Positions 21,695-33,936 of a DNA stretch of 64,000 nucleotides are shown here, piece after piece; the first letter of the stretch is position 1; each line of letters opens with the position of its first letter. The notes beneath the pieces were generated by a model. The model was not told the origin of the DNA and ran no database searches. It saw only the letters and a list, made by a program, of their open reading frames with translations. Origin of the DNA: Paracamarosporium sp. OC-R06-R3 (lineage: Eukaryota; Ascomycota; Dothideomycetes; Pleosporales; Didymosphaeriaceae); assembly GCA_019828545.1 (NCBI GenBank), contig JACVRA010000166.1, positions 186,001 to 250,000 of the forward strand, written 5' to 3'. The position numbers were made by a program, and so were the translations under genes.

Positions 21695-22764
21695 AGAAGG
21701 TAGCAAAACATGTCACGCAAGCTTTCACGATTATAACGGCCGAAGAGTTTCGAAGTAATCTTGGAGATAATAGTCTTCACATTCTTCTTCAATAGGATCA
21801 CCTGTACTTGACTTCATCTAATTTTCGCTGCACATATAGTATGTGCTTGAGTCTCCGTAGGTATTGCGCAATTGTAACTCCACTACTTGTATTTTCCAGA
21901 AGCGTTTATCCTGGAAGCTGGGAAGATCGTCGCTTGCATCACACTATTGAGCTCACACTACTATGACCTTGCGTGAAATGTACAATAACGTAGCTTCGCT
22001 TTCGCGAAGCAGTTTCGTCAGTGGAAAACTTGAGGAACGCTGACATGATGATGCAACATGCAACCCATTGGCGTAAATCACTACCGTTAAGGAGACGTAG
22101 GATCCCTAGCGCTTCGCCTTCAGTACAATGCACTCTTACTTGGCTAATGCTTATTGCTTATCCCTAGTATCTGGGCATTGACCTTGAACGAAATCTAGCA
22201 GCAGCCATCAAATTGAGCGCGCGGCCGCGGAAGTTAGAAGCAGGTTCACAAAAAGACTATGGGAATAGCAGATCGACATTCCCCATGATCGGCATCTCTC
22301 GCTTAGAAATAAGCACAGCTCGCAGAGAACTGCACCACTCATAGCTAATTGCGCCCAATCCAAGTACAAAGCTTACCATACAAGCTAGTTTTGTAAAGGC
22401 ACATCATTCATGCAAGAGTCAAAGCATTGCTTTATAATACACACGTGACCTTTTTCCCGCGGCCTTCCCACCGCATTGTAACCGTCTAACCGGCTAGTCT
22501 AACTACAAGCGCTTCCGACGGATAACCCCAACCCCAGTATTCCCAAGACCTTGGCCAATGACGTTCTCGAAATCCACGATGCATCCTGCAACCAAGTGGA
22601 GAGAAGTTTTCTGACCGGTTGCCGGTGCGGGTTGATTTAAGTATCTGGGGTGTCAGCTGGTTTGGAGATGGTTCCCCATACTTTCTGACGTTCGGTGACC
22701 GTCTACGCTTCGAACGACGAGCGTGAAAGCGAATTTGTGTGCAGACACAAGATATTAATTCATA
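21695..22764. other. Intergenic, no gene seen
   Basis: This AT-richer DNA, just over 1 kb, contains terminator and promoter regions of the flanking plus-strand genes. No repeat or RNA gene was recognised. Confidence 0.5.
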
Positions 22765-24429
22765 ATGGCTTATTCTAATGAGGAGATATCGGATGTGGAG
22801 AAGGGTGTGCAGCATGGAGAGAATGAACATGGAGGGAATCAAATTCCCACAGACAGAACCGGTGAGAAGGCCGACAAGAAAATCAGAAATAATTCACCGC
22901 ACGAGTCATTACCACCACCACAGGAAGAATACGAAGAAATTGCGCGAATACCAACGCATCGCTCGCGCACCGCATCTATACGACCAAAATCGTTAAGGCA
23001 AATTACGAAGACTATAACAGCTCGCTCGAATGCGTCGGTCATTGATCCTGGACCACCGCCTGATGGAGGAGTCAAAGCATGGACGCAGGTTATCATGGGA
23101 ATGTTGGTGATCACGAATACTTGGGGTATGACTGCGACCTTTGGGGTATTCCAATCCTACTATACGACTGAATTGGGAATGGAGCCAAGTGCTGTAAGTT
23201 GGATTGGAAGTATGCAAATGCTGGGACACTTCGGGTTAGGTAAGTCCGACTAGATTGTAGCATCGCCTCTAGAGATTAGAGATGTACCCTGGCTTGTGAT
23301 ACTCCAGGATGTACATACTCAGAACCGACTCCGCGATATAGATCCACATCTGACACAGACAACGAACATTATGTTTTACCTGGTCTGCATAGCATGGCGC
23401 TAACTTAGTCCAACAGGCATGTTCACCGGCAGAGCGCTCGATGCAGGTTTCTTCCACTGGGTCGTCATCCCTGGCATGCTCCTCTCTGCCCTCGGCATCT
23501 TCCTCACGAGCCTCTGCACCCAATACTGGCAATTCTTCCTCGCGCAAGGCCTAATGAACGGCATCGGCAACGGCTGCCAATTCGCACCCTCGATATCTCT
23601 GGTAACTACATACTTTACTCGCAACCGTAGCGTGGCCCTCGCAGTCATGGCATGTGGTTCCGCGATTGGAGGCCTTCTCTATCCGACCATCGTCCGCCAG
23701 TTGCTCCCGCAGATAGGCTTCCAGTGGACAGTCCGCGTAATGGGCTTTATCATGTTAGCAGTTGGATCGTGCTATTCGAGTCTACTACGACCGAGACTTC
23801 CACCTAGGAAGAGCGGGCCTCTATTCGAACTGAGTGCGTTTCGGGAGGCGCCGTATACACTGTACGCCATCGGGCTGTTCCTCGTCTGTCTTGGTGTATA
23901 CTTTGCATTTTACTACATCAGCGCGTACGCAGTCAACATCATCGGCGTCTCGTACGGCACATCCATCAACCTCGTACTGATCATGAACGGAATGGGTCTC
24001 CCAGGCCGCCTGATCCCCGGGTACATTGCAAACAAGTGGCTCGGGCCGTACAACACGCTCATCCCTCTGGCGCTCATCACCAGCTTACTCATGTACTGCT
24101 GGGCGGCTGTCAATACGAAAGCGTCACTGTATGCATTCACCATCTTGTACGGGTTCTTCAGTGCAGGATTCCAGGGGCTGTTTCCAGCGGTTATGGCGAA
24201 CTTGACGAAGGATTTGAGTAAGGTGGGGACGAGGAATGGGATGGGATTGAGTGTGGTGGGATTTGCTAGTTTGACGGGGCCGCCGATTGCGGGGGCTTTG
24301 ATTCAGAATGATAGGGGTGTGTATTTGACGGCGCAGATGTGGGCGGGGACCATGATGTTAGTCGGGACTTTAACGATCGCGGTGGGGAGAATATGCATTA
24401 CGGGGTGGAGGGTTAAGGAAAGGGTTTGA
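22765..24429 (+). CDS. MFS transporter, monocarboxylate-permease-like
   Basis: Exons 22765-23239 and 23417-24429 (177-bp intron, phase 1) read through as [17 protein letters not shown], giving 495 residues. About 105 cytosolic residues precede the motif [18 protein letters not shown], which marks the fungal MCT-like branch of the major facilitator superfamily. [16 protein letters not shown] follows in TM1. [30 protein letters not shown] and [21 protein letters not shown] are the usual MCT segments, and twelve helices are accounted for. Family members move monocarboxylates, riboflavin or secondary metabolites; the substrate here is unknown. The following 1.9 kb has no coupled enzyme gene. Confidence 0.92.
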
Positions 24430-25447
24430 TACACGAATAGAGGTTTGGATTATGTTATTATCCTGGCGTGCATGAGCGCGTAGGAATGATTTGGGATGAG
24501 CTTTTTGATTGGCGAACAAGGAGATGGCGGCATACGATGATAGAAAACAATTTCTTGTGGTGACTGACATCTTGTGCTAAGTGCTAGTTTTTCATGTTGG
24601 AGCAACTTTATCGGAAGGTGATCATTGCGGTGGAGAGAAGTATAGCCGCTTTATATTGAGATTCTAGAATCGAAAATTGTATTAATGGACTGAAATGACG
24701 AAAACGACGACAATGATAGTGACTAAGCTACGGACAAAACGATAATAAGAGTAAACGAGAGCAATCCAAATCAGAAAATGTTGATCCAATTAATCCTCCA
24801 CCATTTCCCAGATTCGAAAACAATAAGTAGAAATGCGGTGTAACAAGACTAAGAAATTCGTGAGAGAGGTTGACAAATGGATAGTGATGTCGTGTGTTTA
24901 CTCCGCCTCAGGCCACGCCTTAGCGTCCGTTGAAGCCTGGCCCCGAGTAGGATCTGCCGTAGGTCAGCCTTGTCACTCCCGATAAGCTGGAATCGACGCA
25001 CACTATACCAAACTCATGGTTGCGTTCATGCCCGTTTGTCAACTGGTACTTCCCGAGGAAGGGCTCTGAATGGGTGAAATTTCGCCGTTAGACCGGCTGT
25101 TGCCTACATGAAGGCCTCCGCGCCTCCTCGCCTCGCGCCATGGTTCCTTGATCGTTCCTTAATCGTTCCTTGTATGTTCCTTCGACGCGCGTATCAGGGG
25201 CGGATGCGGCACGGATGTGAAGTATGGCAGTGCGGGGGCCGGGGGAAGCTTTGTGACTACGGTTGGCAAACCGAAAGTGTAAGCCCCCCCCGGCAAGGCG
25301 GTACGCTTAGAGAGTCATCTCGCCCTGCGTATATCTGGTCCTGGTGAAAGGACCGTGGATAGATTTTAATGATCCATGTCGGTGCCGGGCGGTGTCGCGA
25401 GACTATGAGCTGTATCCACGGTTGGACAGCGCAAAGTCAATGGTCGC
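24430..25447. other. Intergenic, no gene seen; short GTTCCTT tandem near 25143-25182
   Basis: AT-rich 3' region of the MFS gene, then GC-rich DNA with three near-repeats of GTTCCTTRATC. No coding sequence is supported. Confidence 0.5.
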
Positions 25448-25576
25448 TTAGCTGGACGTGTACGATCCGCTAGATGGTGTTCCCCCGCTTGAGGAGCAGC
25501 TGTGGTTTGCGTCCTTTGGTTGCCCACAGTTTGGGCACTTGGGCGGTGGAGGAAAGCTACTTTGCATGATGCCCAT
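25448..25576 (-). CDS. Possible 42-residue protein with a CxxC motif
   Basis: A short frame from ATG 25576 encodes MGIMQSSFPPPPKCPNCGQ, then KDANHSC and a Ser/Gly tail ending YTSS. The CPNCGQPK...HSC arrangement looks like half a zinc ribbon and is more protein-like than the surrounding random frames. No homolog is recognised and expression is unknown. The frame is open upstream without an obvious earlier start. This is a weak call. Confidence 0.3.
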   Translation of the reverse strand: MGIMQSSFPPPPKCPNCGQPKDANHSCSSSGGTPSSGSYTSS

Positions 25577-26294
25577 GGTGAATGGCAGGAAACGGAGACA
25601 GGGGCACAACGAGGTGGTGTATTGGTTGACTGAGTTGTTCAAGTAAAACGGGAACTGACAGGAGATATTGTGAGCAATATTGGAACATGAATTAACGAAT
25701 AAGAGCGTATAGGCTGTACAACTACTCAGTGTCTCAGTGGTGATGGCGGTCGGTGAACTGGTGTGTCCACTAGCCCGGGACCCATCCGAGACCATTTATA
25801 CAAACCACGATGCGTGTTCCCATTCTAGGGAAGGATGCCATTTTGGACATACGAAGACGGCAAAGCCAGTGACTGAGGGTAGACTGAAACATGGTTCATT
25901 GAAAATGCATACGAGTCAGTGCGGATGATGGGTGGAGCGTTCCCTTTCGCTTGGAGCGGTAGTAGCGCCGTTGTGCTTGGAAGGCAGAATACGAGAACAG
26001 TCAGTCCTTGCGCACCGCCACAGGAGGTCGAGTAACGGCGAGGATCTGGTGTTAGTGTAAAGGGCTGAGGCATGGGCCAACACGAGATGGACGTGCAGGG
26101 GGGTGCTCGGACCGGCGTATGGTAATTTTTGGATCTAGCGGGGGCTAACTGTGATTGGGTAGCCGAGGGTTCCAAAGGTCAGGTCAGCGATACGTCACCG
26201 CCCACGGACTCGAGACGCGACAGCTTCTGCGCCGGCGCGTCGTCGCAGCTGAACTCTCCACCATGATATCGCAGTGACCGCGGTGATCGTAGTC
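25577..26294. other. Intergenic, promoter of the PhoD-like gene
   Basis: No gene is supported. Open frames on both strands lack similarity or proper starts. Confidence 0.45.
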
Positions 26295-28412
26295 ATGGCC
26301 TCAGTGAGCGACGTGATCGCGCTCGTGAGCTCGGTGGCTCTGCGCCTGAGCATCTACATCTTCCTCCGCTGGGTGAGTGTTCCTGCGGCGCCGAAAGTGT
26401 CCGCCTGCCTGAACTCCACTCCTCCCGTCCAATGTATTGTCTCCGGCGGCAACTGACTATCGATTACCAGATACCAACATCCGTTAGTGTACGCTCCCAC
26501 CGAGCCTCACTCGTGTTCTAACCATAGTGTAATACAGATCGTGCCGCCTCTTGCTACCGCCTTGACCCTGGTTTACTTACCCTCCTTCTTCATAAGCCTC
26601 CAGGATACGGCGCCATACAAGATCATATCCGACGAGCTGAACATCATTGTAAAAGAGGCAGTCGATACAAGTGACTCTGACGCATCTGAACGCGCGGAGC
26701 TGCTCGAAGGCGCAGACAATGGGCCCCTGCAAGAGCTCGATGTCGAGGAGGATATCCAGTACGAGGAGCGCCAGCCAAAGATCCTACGGACCCTGCTCAC
26801 GGGCATGCCGAGCCCGTCGTCTATCTTCTGGAGCTGGGCCACGTTCTGCATCAACATGGCTCTGTTGGCCATGACGATAGACGTCATCTACCGTGCTCAG
26901 ATCTTCCATGCCCATCAGCACGCAAGCTTTGGCCGCATAGGTTATGTTTCCGAGAACTACGCAAATATACTCGTACGAGAACCCTATGCGTATGATGTGA
27001 AGGTGCTTTACCGGTCCATTGACGAATATGAGCGGTCATGGATGCAGAAGACGCTCCATGCCAGCCATCCTGACTACTGGTTGACCGGTGACACCGACTT
27101 CACCACTTTAATCAAGCTCGATCGTGAGTCTCCCTATAAGAGGCAATACGGAAGGCTGTGTGCTCACTGCATACCATTGCTTAGACCTTCGTGCGGATAC
27201 GCCATACGAGTATGTGATTGAAACCTCAAGCGGCAACACCACTGGAACCTTCACCACCCCACCGCGCCCTGGGCATCTATCTGCCTTCAGAGATAACAAA
27301 TACACTTTCGTCCACTCAAGTTGCATAAAACCGCGTGAGTCGACCCAGGATCTCAGCCTCATATGCAATGTATGCTTATCGTTACTCCAGGCGTTCCATA
27401 TGCCCCATTTCAACATCCTCTGCATTTTCCAGGATTCGCTCACTTGGCGCGTTGGATACCTGATTTGAAACCATATTTTATGCTCTTTTTGGGGGATTTC
27501 ATCTACGCTGACGTCCCGCTCCAACTAGGCAAAGATGATGAGTACTACCGCCGCGAGTACCGACAAGTCTATTCCTCGCCTGACTGGCCTTCAGTCAGCC
27601 AGAATTTGCCTTGGATTCATGTTATTGATGATCACGAAATTCAAAACGATTGGAACGGCAACATGACCGGTGTAGCAGTGCCAGCATACGACGCCTTCCA
27701 ACATTACCACGTTTCGGCCAATCCCCCTGTCCATAGAGAGGGCCACACATACTTCAGCTTCGTCCAAGGACCTGCGGATTTCTTCCTCGTCGACACGCGG
27801 CGGTACCGGAGCCCGGAGAACTCCAACCCCAATGATCCCACCAAGACAATGCTTGGCGCAACGCAACTGTCTGATCTACTTACCTGGATCGCTACACCGC
27901 CTCCAAGAGGCGTGCATTGGAAGATTATTGTCACGGGGGTGCCCTTTACGAAGAATTGGCAGTTCGGATCCGAGGATCTCTGGGGTGGATATCTAATCGA
28001 GCGGCGCAGGATCCTCGAAGCTGCCTGGGAACTTTCGTCTACGCACGGCATTGGTGTGGTTATTCTTAGTGGGGACCGCCACGAGTTTGCTGCGACATCA
28101 TTCCCTCCACCCAAAGATTCGGAATACCCCGTCAGCGCGACAGTGCATGAGTTTAGTACGAGCCCGTTATCCATGTTTTACTTGCCTTTCCGGACGTACA
28201 CTGAGATCGACGACGAGGACGTGTGTATCAAATACCTACCGGATGGTAACAGCAAGTTTGGTGCCGTGGAAATCACAGCCCCGGAAACCAGCGAGCAAAG
28301 CTTACTCAAGTACCGGCTATTCATCGACGGGGTGGAGGAGTGGACGCACGTTATTTCCACGCCGCCATTGCGAGACGGAAGCAAGAGGGCCAGGGACGCC
28401 GTGTGGGGTTGA
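26295..28412 (+). CDS. Membrane-anchored PhoD-like phosphatase
   Basis: Five exons, 26295-26372, 26471-26482, 26538-27123, 27185-27334 and 27391-28412, give 615 residues; phases close at every junction. Exon 2 is only 12 nt (IPTS), bridging LRW and IVPPLATALTLVYLP. Two N-terminal transmembrane segments and a third (about residues 138-160) anchor the protein, and the large C-terminal domain is the metallophosphatase. Metal-site segments of the PhoD family are visible: FVHSSC, MLFLGDFIYAD, WIHVIDDHEIQNDW, FFLVDTRRYR and GVVILSGDRHEFAAT. The protein probably hydrolyses phosphodiester or phosphomonoester bonds at an internal membrane or the cell surface; the substrate is unknown. Confidence 0.92.
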
Positions 28413-29210
28413 ATGGACAAGGGCAATCGAACAGGCAGACGGACCGTGACACCTTGAGGACACAGTTGCATTGGAGGAATAATCAAGACAGGAACGGAAC
28501 CACTATCCACAAACAGAAGCTCGGGTAGGGTCGTGCAGTAACATTTACCGGGATGTACATACACACAGACTTGCACATAAGAGGCAAGCGTTCGGTTGCT
28601 GTCACCATCGCCATCACGAGTCAGACACAAGCAGCGCATACCACGTTTAGTTAAACACTCGATAGTCGTAGCCTCAACCAATAGACCTGTGGATACCATA
28701 GTGTTTCATCAACAGCTAGCCTACTAGGTAGCTCAGCTACCCTATAACACGATTTATGGGAAGGTAGCTGGATTGTGCGGTCGTGCGTATCTATTGGGTA
28801 TCGAGTTGATTACTAGATGGAGTTGCCGAAGGATCGCCGCCTGGACAGGGCAGCGAGTAAAAATAACTTTTTTTGCAAACGGCGCGCGCGCACGTGCTAT
28901 CGATAGCGCCCAATCGCTCTACTCGCTCAGCGCGACCCAATGAATTTTTTCAAACGTTTCTACTCGCCGTGCTGAGACGTTGGGAAAGAGGGAAGGAGGC
29001 AAGTGGGTGACTGGGCTGAAATTCATTGGTGGCGGTGGGAGTGGTGGCTAAGCCACGACTACTGCTGCTTCCGGCCTCAGTCATGTGATACGGCTTTCTG
29101 CAGGTGAGATGGCTTGGGGTCGGTTGGTGGGTCGTGCGGGTGCCAGCCAGGCCAGGATGTCTCGTGGTGTATATGTGTTTACGGAGAGAAGACTATGGAT
29201 GGAGGGCTGC
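28413..29210. other. Intergenic between convergent genes
   Basis: No gene is seen. It contains the 15-bp palindrome GGTAGCTCAGCTACC at 28727-28741 and an AT/GC-alternating stretch near 28865-28900 (aacttttttt then gcgcgcgcgc). Confidence 0.5.
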
Positions 29211-30749
29211 TCAACCCCATTTCTTACGCGCCTTTGCCTCGTCCTCGGGTGTCCAATCGATGGGCAACATCGCAAAGACAAGGTACGAAGTGTGCGTCTT
29301 GATCTCGGGCTCTGTCCGGCATACCAAGCGGCCTTCCTTGAACAGCGGTCTGCTCTCCAAGTCCTTCTTCGCACGCTCCAACCGGTCATGCTTACTCGGT
29401 GGGAGACCCTCCATTTTCTTCTTTTTGTCTTCCTGCCCGTCGTCTTCCCCAGCAGCCACCTTTTCACCACGTTTCCTCGCCTCTGCTTTGCGCATCACTT
29501 GCTCCTGCTTCTCTTTCTGTAGACCGTGAAACACTTTGGCGCGGTCTTCTACATCGCGAAGGCGCTGGACGGCCTCTTGGACTGTTGCTGGAGAAGGATT
29601 CGCGCCACGGAGGCCTTCTTCTTGGAGACCAATGCGCTCGCGACGTACTTCGAGACGTTTGTGTTCCATAGTAAACATCTCGATGTCAAGCCAACCGTAA
29701 GAGCGCATGGCGGCTACGGTCTTTTGAACTTGCTCGATACACGGTGAGAAGGTGCATATCCTAGTCGTACTTTTAGGATTGAGCGGAGAACGGAATGGTT
29801 TCGTGGAGGGCGATGGTTGGGGTGCAGATGTAGAAGGTTCAGCGGGCGTCGAGGGATCTGATGCAACGCACTTGACGACTGCTGGTGGAGGTGGAGAACG
29901 GGTGAGGTGCTTAAGTGCTAACCATGGAGCTGGTAGGTCGAGAAATATCACATCGGCGTTAGGCTCGTTTTCGTCGTCCAAGCAGAAGCCGTCCTCATAG
30001 ACATCACGGTTTGTGAGAGTGACCATGGGGTCGAGGCCATGAGAGACAATTTCTTGTCTCAGTTGCTCTGCACGTGGTTTGTGATACTCGAAGCTGTAGA
30101 CTTGACCGTGTCTCTTTTGCCTTCTCTTTCTTTTGCGTTGGCTCGTGCCGTTTACTTCTGGCTCCTCCTCGACCTGCTGTTCCAGGCCAGGGTATCCATT
30201 GAATACTGTCCTTGCGATGGCATGAGTAAAGCTACCACTGCCAGCACCAGCCTCAATGATGTGGTCTCCGGGCCGCAAGCGCGTCTTCTGGATGATGAAG
30301 CTATAGTCCGGTGTGTATACAACTTGGGTTCTGTGGGGTAGACACAATGTCCACGTCTCCGGTGTAGGAGGCACGAGGTGGGCAAATCCACTGCTTGCCG
30401 TCGCAGCCTTCACAACACCCCTCGCAAGGTCTTCACTGCCAACGCCAGCTTCTCCTCCATCTTTCCCATCACCGTTGGCTTCGCGCTTCCTCTTCTTCGA
30501 CCTCGCGCCGCGCGAGCCCGTGTCCACGACCGAGGCAAGGACCTGGGTGCCCCATGGCTTGTCGATGAGGCTGCTATGCGTGAAGCTGCCGAAGCGCGTG
30601 TTCACAACATTGCCCTCGGCGTAGTCGCTCGACGCAGAATCGGAGAGCACAGCGGGAATAAGGTGGTCGCGCTTCAATTGGAGGACGCCGAGGCTTTGGG
30701 CGGACGAGTGGGTGCCGGGGTCGAGGAAAGGCGAGACGGTGGGCGCCAT
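29211..30749 (-). CDS. trm61: tRNA (adenine-58-N1) methyltransferase catalytic subunit Trm61
   Basis: Trm61, with Trm6, methylates A58 in the T-loop of nuclear tRNAs, including initiator tRNA. The frame extends upstream only through non-ATG codons and atypical sequence. ATG 30749 gives the expected N-terminus MAPTVSPFLDPGTHSSAQSL and 512 residues. LKRDHLIPAVL, GNVVNTRFGSF and HSSLIDKPWGTQV are family blocks, the SAM motif is IIEAGAGSGSFTHAIAR, and YSFEYHKPRAEQLRQEI and VIFLDLPAPW follow. The C-terminal part carries a long Lys/Glu-rich insertion (about residues 395-480) before the terminal SYLVFAMLPIDWTPEDE. It diverges from the cysteinyl-tRNA synthetase gene, so two tRNA genes flank one promoter. 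Confidence 0.93.
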   Translation of the reverse strand: MAPTVSPFLDPGTHSSAQSLGVLQLKRDHLIPAVLSDSASSDYAEGNVVNTRFGSFTHSSLIDKPWGTQVLASVVDTGSRGARSKKRKREANGDGKDGGEAGVGSEDLARGVVKAATASSGFAHLVPPTPETWTLCLPHRTQVVYTPDYSFIIQKTRLRPGDHIIEAGAGSGSFTHAIARTVFNGYPGLEQQVEEEPEVNGTSQRKRKRRQKRHGQVYSFEYHKPRAEQLRQEIVSHGLDPMVTLTNRDVYEDGFCLDDENEPNADVIFLDLPAPWLALKHLTRSPPPPAVVKCVASDPSTPAEPSTSAPQPSPSTKPFRSPLNPKSTTRICTFSPCIEQVQKTVAAMRSYGWLDIEMFTMEHKRLEVRRERIGLQEEGLRGANPSPATVQEAVQRLRDVEDRAKVFHGLQKEKQEQVMRKAEARKRGEKVAAGEDDGQEDKKKKMEGLPPSKHDRLERAKKDLESRPLFKEGRLVCRTEPEIKTHTSYLVFAMLPIDWTPEDEAKARKKWG

Positions 30750-31359
30750 GAGAGCTTCAGGCGCATTTATTGACGCGTGGGAGCAGTTGTTCGAAGCTGC
30801 GACGCGCAGCTTGTCTAGAATTTTTGGCGGGGCAGGCGTCAGGCTAGCGGGGAAGGAGCCAAGACGTCCCTGCGCTAACAGACACATCTGGCACATCTCT
30901 CTCTTCCTCTTTCGCTGCTGTTCACAACCCAGCCTGCGACCTTGCTTGCCCTTCCTTTGCACATCTGCTTCTTTACTACCCTACACCTTGGATTCGCGCG
31001 ACAGCAACCGTCAATTCCATCCGGACACCGCAAGCGCACGCGACCCCTAAAAGTCATCACGGCTGGTCAAAGATTTAGTAGGGAAGACGCCAAGAGTTAT
31101 ACGGACCAGGGTGTGATTGCACCTTCACTGACTCATCACCCCGTTTGGACACGTTCCAAGGTGCTCGTCTAAGAAGCACTCCCACCAAAACGTCCACCGT
31201 TTTTGGTCTACGTCTTGTCTGCAGCCACACAAGAGAACCTAGCAGGGCGAAGCTGCCAAGACTCTGCGTTCAAGGACAGCTTCGGCGTCGTTCTGACTCT
31301 TTCGTTCTCTATCCTTCACTCTCACCTTCTTTCTCGACTGTCCCTTTTCTACCCCCTTG
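30750..31359. promoter_or_regulatory. Divergent promoter between trm61 and the CysRS gene
   Basis: About 610 bp separate the two start codons. Pyrimidine-rich tracts precede the CysRS start (ctctttcgttctctatccttc, near 31300), as is usual for TATA-less fungal housekeeping promoters. Co-regulation is inference. Confidence 0.5.
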
Positions 31360-33936
31360 ATGCTCCTGCGTCTGTTTTTTCCACGCCAACGACTTTCTAC
31401 GATACCTCGATTTCTTTCGAAAAACCACAGCACCATGACCACGCCGTCCCGCACTCAACCTCCCTGGCAGGAGCCACATCCCGGGAAGCCCGCGAAGCTG
31501 AGTTTATATAACTCTCTCTGTAGAGCAAAGACACCTTTTCGCCCCGTAGACAGTGAAGGAAAGGTCACTTGGTATTCTTGCGGGCCCACTGTTTATGATG
31601 ATGCGCATTTGGGGCACGCTCGTAACTATGTTTCGAACGACATCATCCGGAGACTTATGTCTGATTACTTCAAGTTTTCAGTCAAATTTGTTCAGAACAT
31701 AACAGATATTGACGATAAGATCATCCTCCGAGGACGACAGCAACATCTCTTGTCACAATTCCAGTCCCAAAATACCCAAATCACAGACGAGGTCCTAGAA
31801 ACCACTCTCAAAGCATTCGATGCCTATGTCAAGAAAAACTTGCCACTTCTCGGATCCGGATTGAAACCCGAAGACTTTAACAAGGAATCTGCGGACAAAT
31901 ATAGCGCGGTCCTTCAAGGAAAATCCCTTGAGGGGAATGGACCTCCTGGCGACAAAGAGGCCAAGATCAAGATGCACCTCAGAACGGCAGGCAATGCGGT
32001 GACGTCCTTGCTTTCACCTTCTAAAAGCACAAACGACGACACTGAGAAGTTTTGGGGAGGCGCCGAGGATGTATTATTGCCATACCTCGATTCACTCCAG
32101 GGTACCTCCATCTCCAGTAGTGATCATCACATCTTCACCGCGCTCACAAAGAAATATGAGGACCGTTTCAACGCTGACATGGAATCGTTGAATGTTTTGC
32201 CCCCGGACGTCGTCACACGTGTGTCCGAATTTGTTCCAGAGATCATCGCTTTCACCGAGCGCATTGTGTCGAATGGCTTTGGATACAAGACTGACGATGG
32301 AGTATACTTTGACATCGCAGCATTCGAGAAGATCCAGAACAATCATTATGCTAGATTAGAACCGTGGAACAGGACCAACACGGAGCTCCAAGCAGATGGC
32401 GAGGGCGCTCTGTCGGCGAAGAAGTCTGGCAAGCGCCAAGACAGTGACTTCAGTCTCTGGAAGGCGTCTAAGCCAGGCGAGCCTGCATGGGACTCACCAT
32501 GGGGACCAGGGCGTCCGGGATGGCACATTGAGTGCAGCGTGATGGCATCGGCGACATTAGGCTCACAGATTGACGTACACAGTGGCGGCATCGATCTCTG
32601 CTTCCCTCACCACGACAATGAGCTTGCGCAGAGCGAAGCGTACTGGTCGACGGAAGGTGGACATCAATGGATCAATTACTTGTAAGTACATTTTCTGTTG
32701 ATCTCTGGATGTTAGACTAACTTTTATAGCTTGCACATGGGCCATTTATCCATCGCTGGTTCAAAAATGTCCAAATCATTGAAAAACTTCACCACTATCC
32801 GTGAAGCGTTAGCACGAGGTGACTGGACTGCACGAAGCCTACGCATAATCTTTCTCCTTGGCGGCTGGCATGACGGCATAGAGATCACGGACGACATGAA
32901 GAAAGCAGGAGCTTCTTTCGAAAGCTATGTGACAAACTTCTTCCTGCGCATAAAAGACCTTGAAATTCATCCCAACGCCACTTCGACCGGCACAGAAGAC
33001 GCGAAAATCAAAGAAGCATTGGAGTCAGCCAAAACAAAAGTGCACGACGCGTTGGCGGATTCTTTCGACACCCCTACAGCCATTCGTGCTATCAGGGGAT
33101 TGATTGAAGAGTGGAATACGGCCGACAAAGCTGGGCTCAGTGATGATGTCTCCAGAGAACTTGGAGTTTTTGTCACGAGGATCCTGAGAATTTTTGGTAC
33201 TTATCTCTTTCCCTGACAATCTCATTTATTTGAGCTAATATAAATAGGTCTGGATGGAGCGGCTGATCCGAACGACGGTGGTATCGGATGGTCAGGCATC
33301 GACATCCCAGAAGTCTCCAAAGAATTTGTTTACGCCGCATCACGTTTACGCGACGAAGTCCGCCAGCGCGCTATCGCCAAAGACGACCTTTCAGAGGAGA
33401 CGCTGAACTCGATCATATCAAAGGACAAGCCGAGTAAGCAACAGGATGCAGCAGCCGTGGCTTACGCCGAGATACTTTCCACGTTCCAAGAGGACCTTCT
33501 CCGCCTCTCGCAGCAAAAGTCGGAGGCGAAGCATTTTCTCGAGCTGTCTGATCGTCTTCGCGATGTACATCTTTGGAATGCAGGCGTGTATCTTGAGGAT
33601 CGCACCAACGCACCTGCCATGGTGCGCCCCGTTGACGCCGAGCTACGTGCCGAACGCGAACAGAAAGAAGCCATCGCCCGGCAGAAGGCCGAAGCAAAAC
33701 AACAGCGTGAGCGTGAAGAGGCGGAGAAGAAAGCCAAGCTCGCGGAGCAGGCGAAGATCAGTCCCCAGGACATGTTCAAGACAGAGGAATACAGCGCGTG
33801 GGATGACGATGGTGTGCCCACGAAGGATAAGAAAGGCGTCGACGTCCCGAAGAGCAAGGCGAAGAAGTTGAGGAAGGAGTGGGAGAAGCAGAAAAAGTTA
33901 CATGATGAGCATCTCAAGAGTGTCGGGAGCTCGTGA
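31360..33936 (+). CDS. Cysteinyl-tRNA synthetase, two in-frame starts (mitochondrial and cytosolic)
   Basis: The enzyme charges tRNA-Cys. Exons 31360-32681, 32730-33196 and 33248-33936 give 825 residues from the first ATG. The class-I signature YSCGPTVYDDAHLGHARNY includes the HLGH version of HIGH. WHIECS and HHDNELAQSEA follow, and KMSKSLKNF lies just after intron 1. The C-terminus has a long Lys/Glu-rich extension found in eukaryotic enzymes. The first ATG (31360, poor context ttgATGc) adds MLLRLFFPRQRLSTIPRF, an Arg-rich, acid-free leader like a mitochondrial presequence. The second ATG (31435, caccATGa) gives an 800-residue cytosolic form. Dual targeting by leaky scanning is inference. 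Confidence 0.94.
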
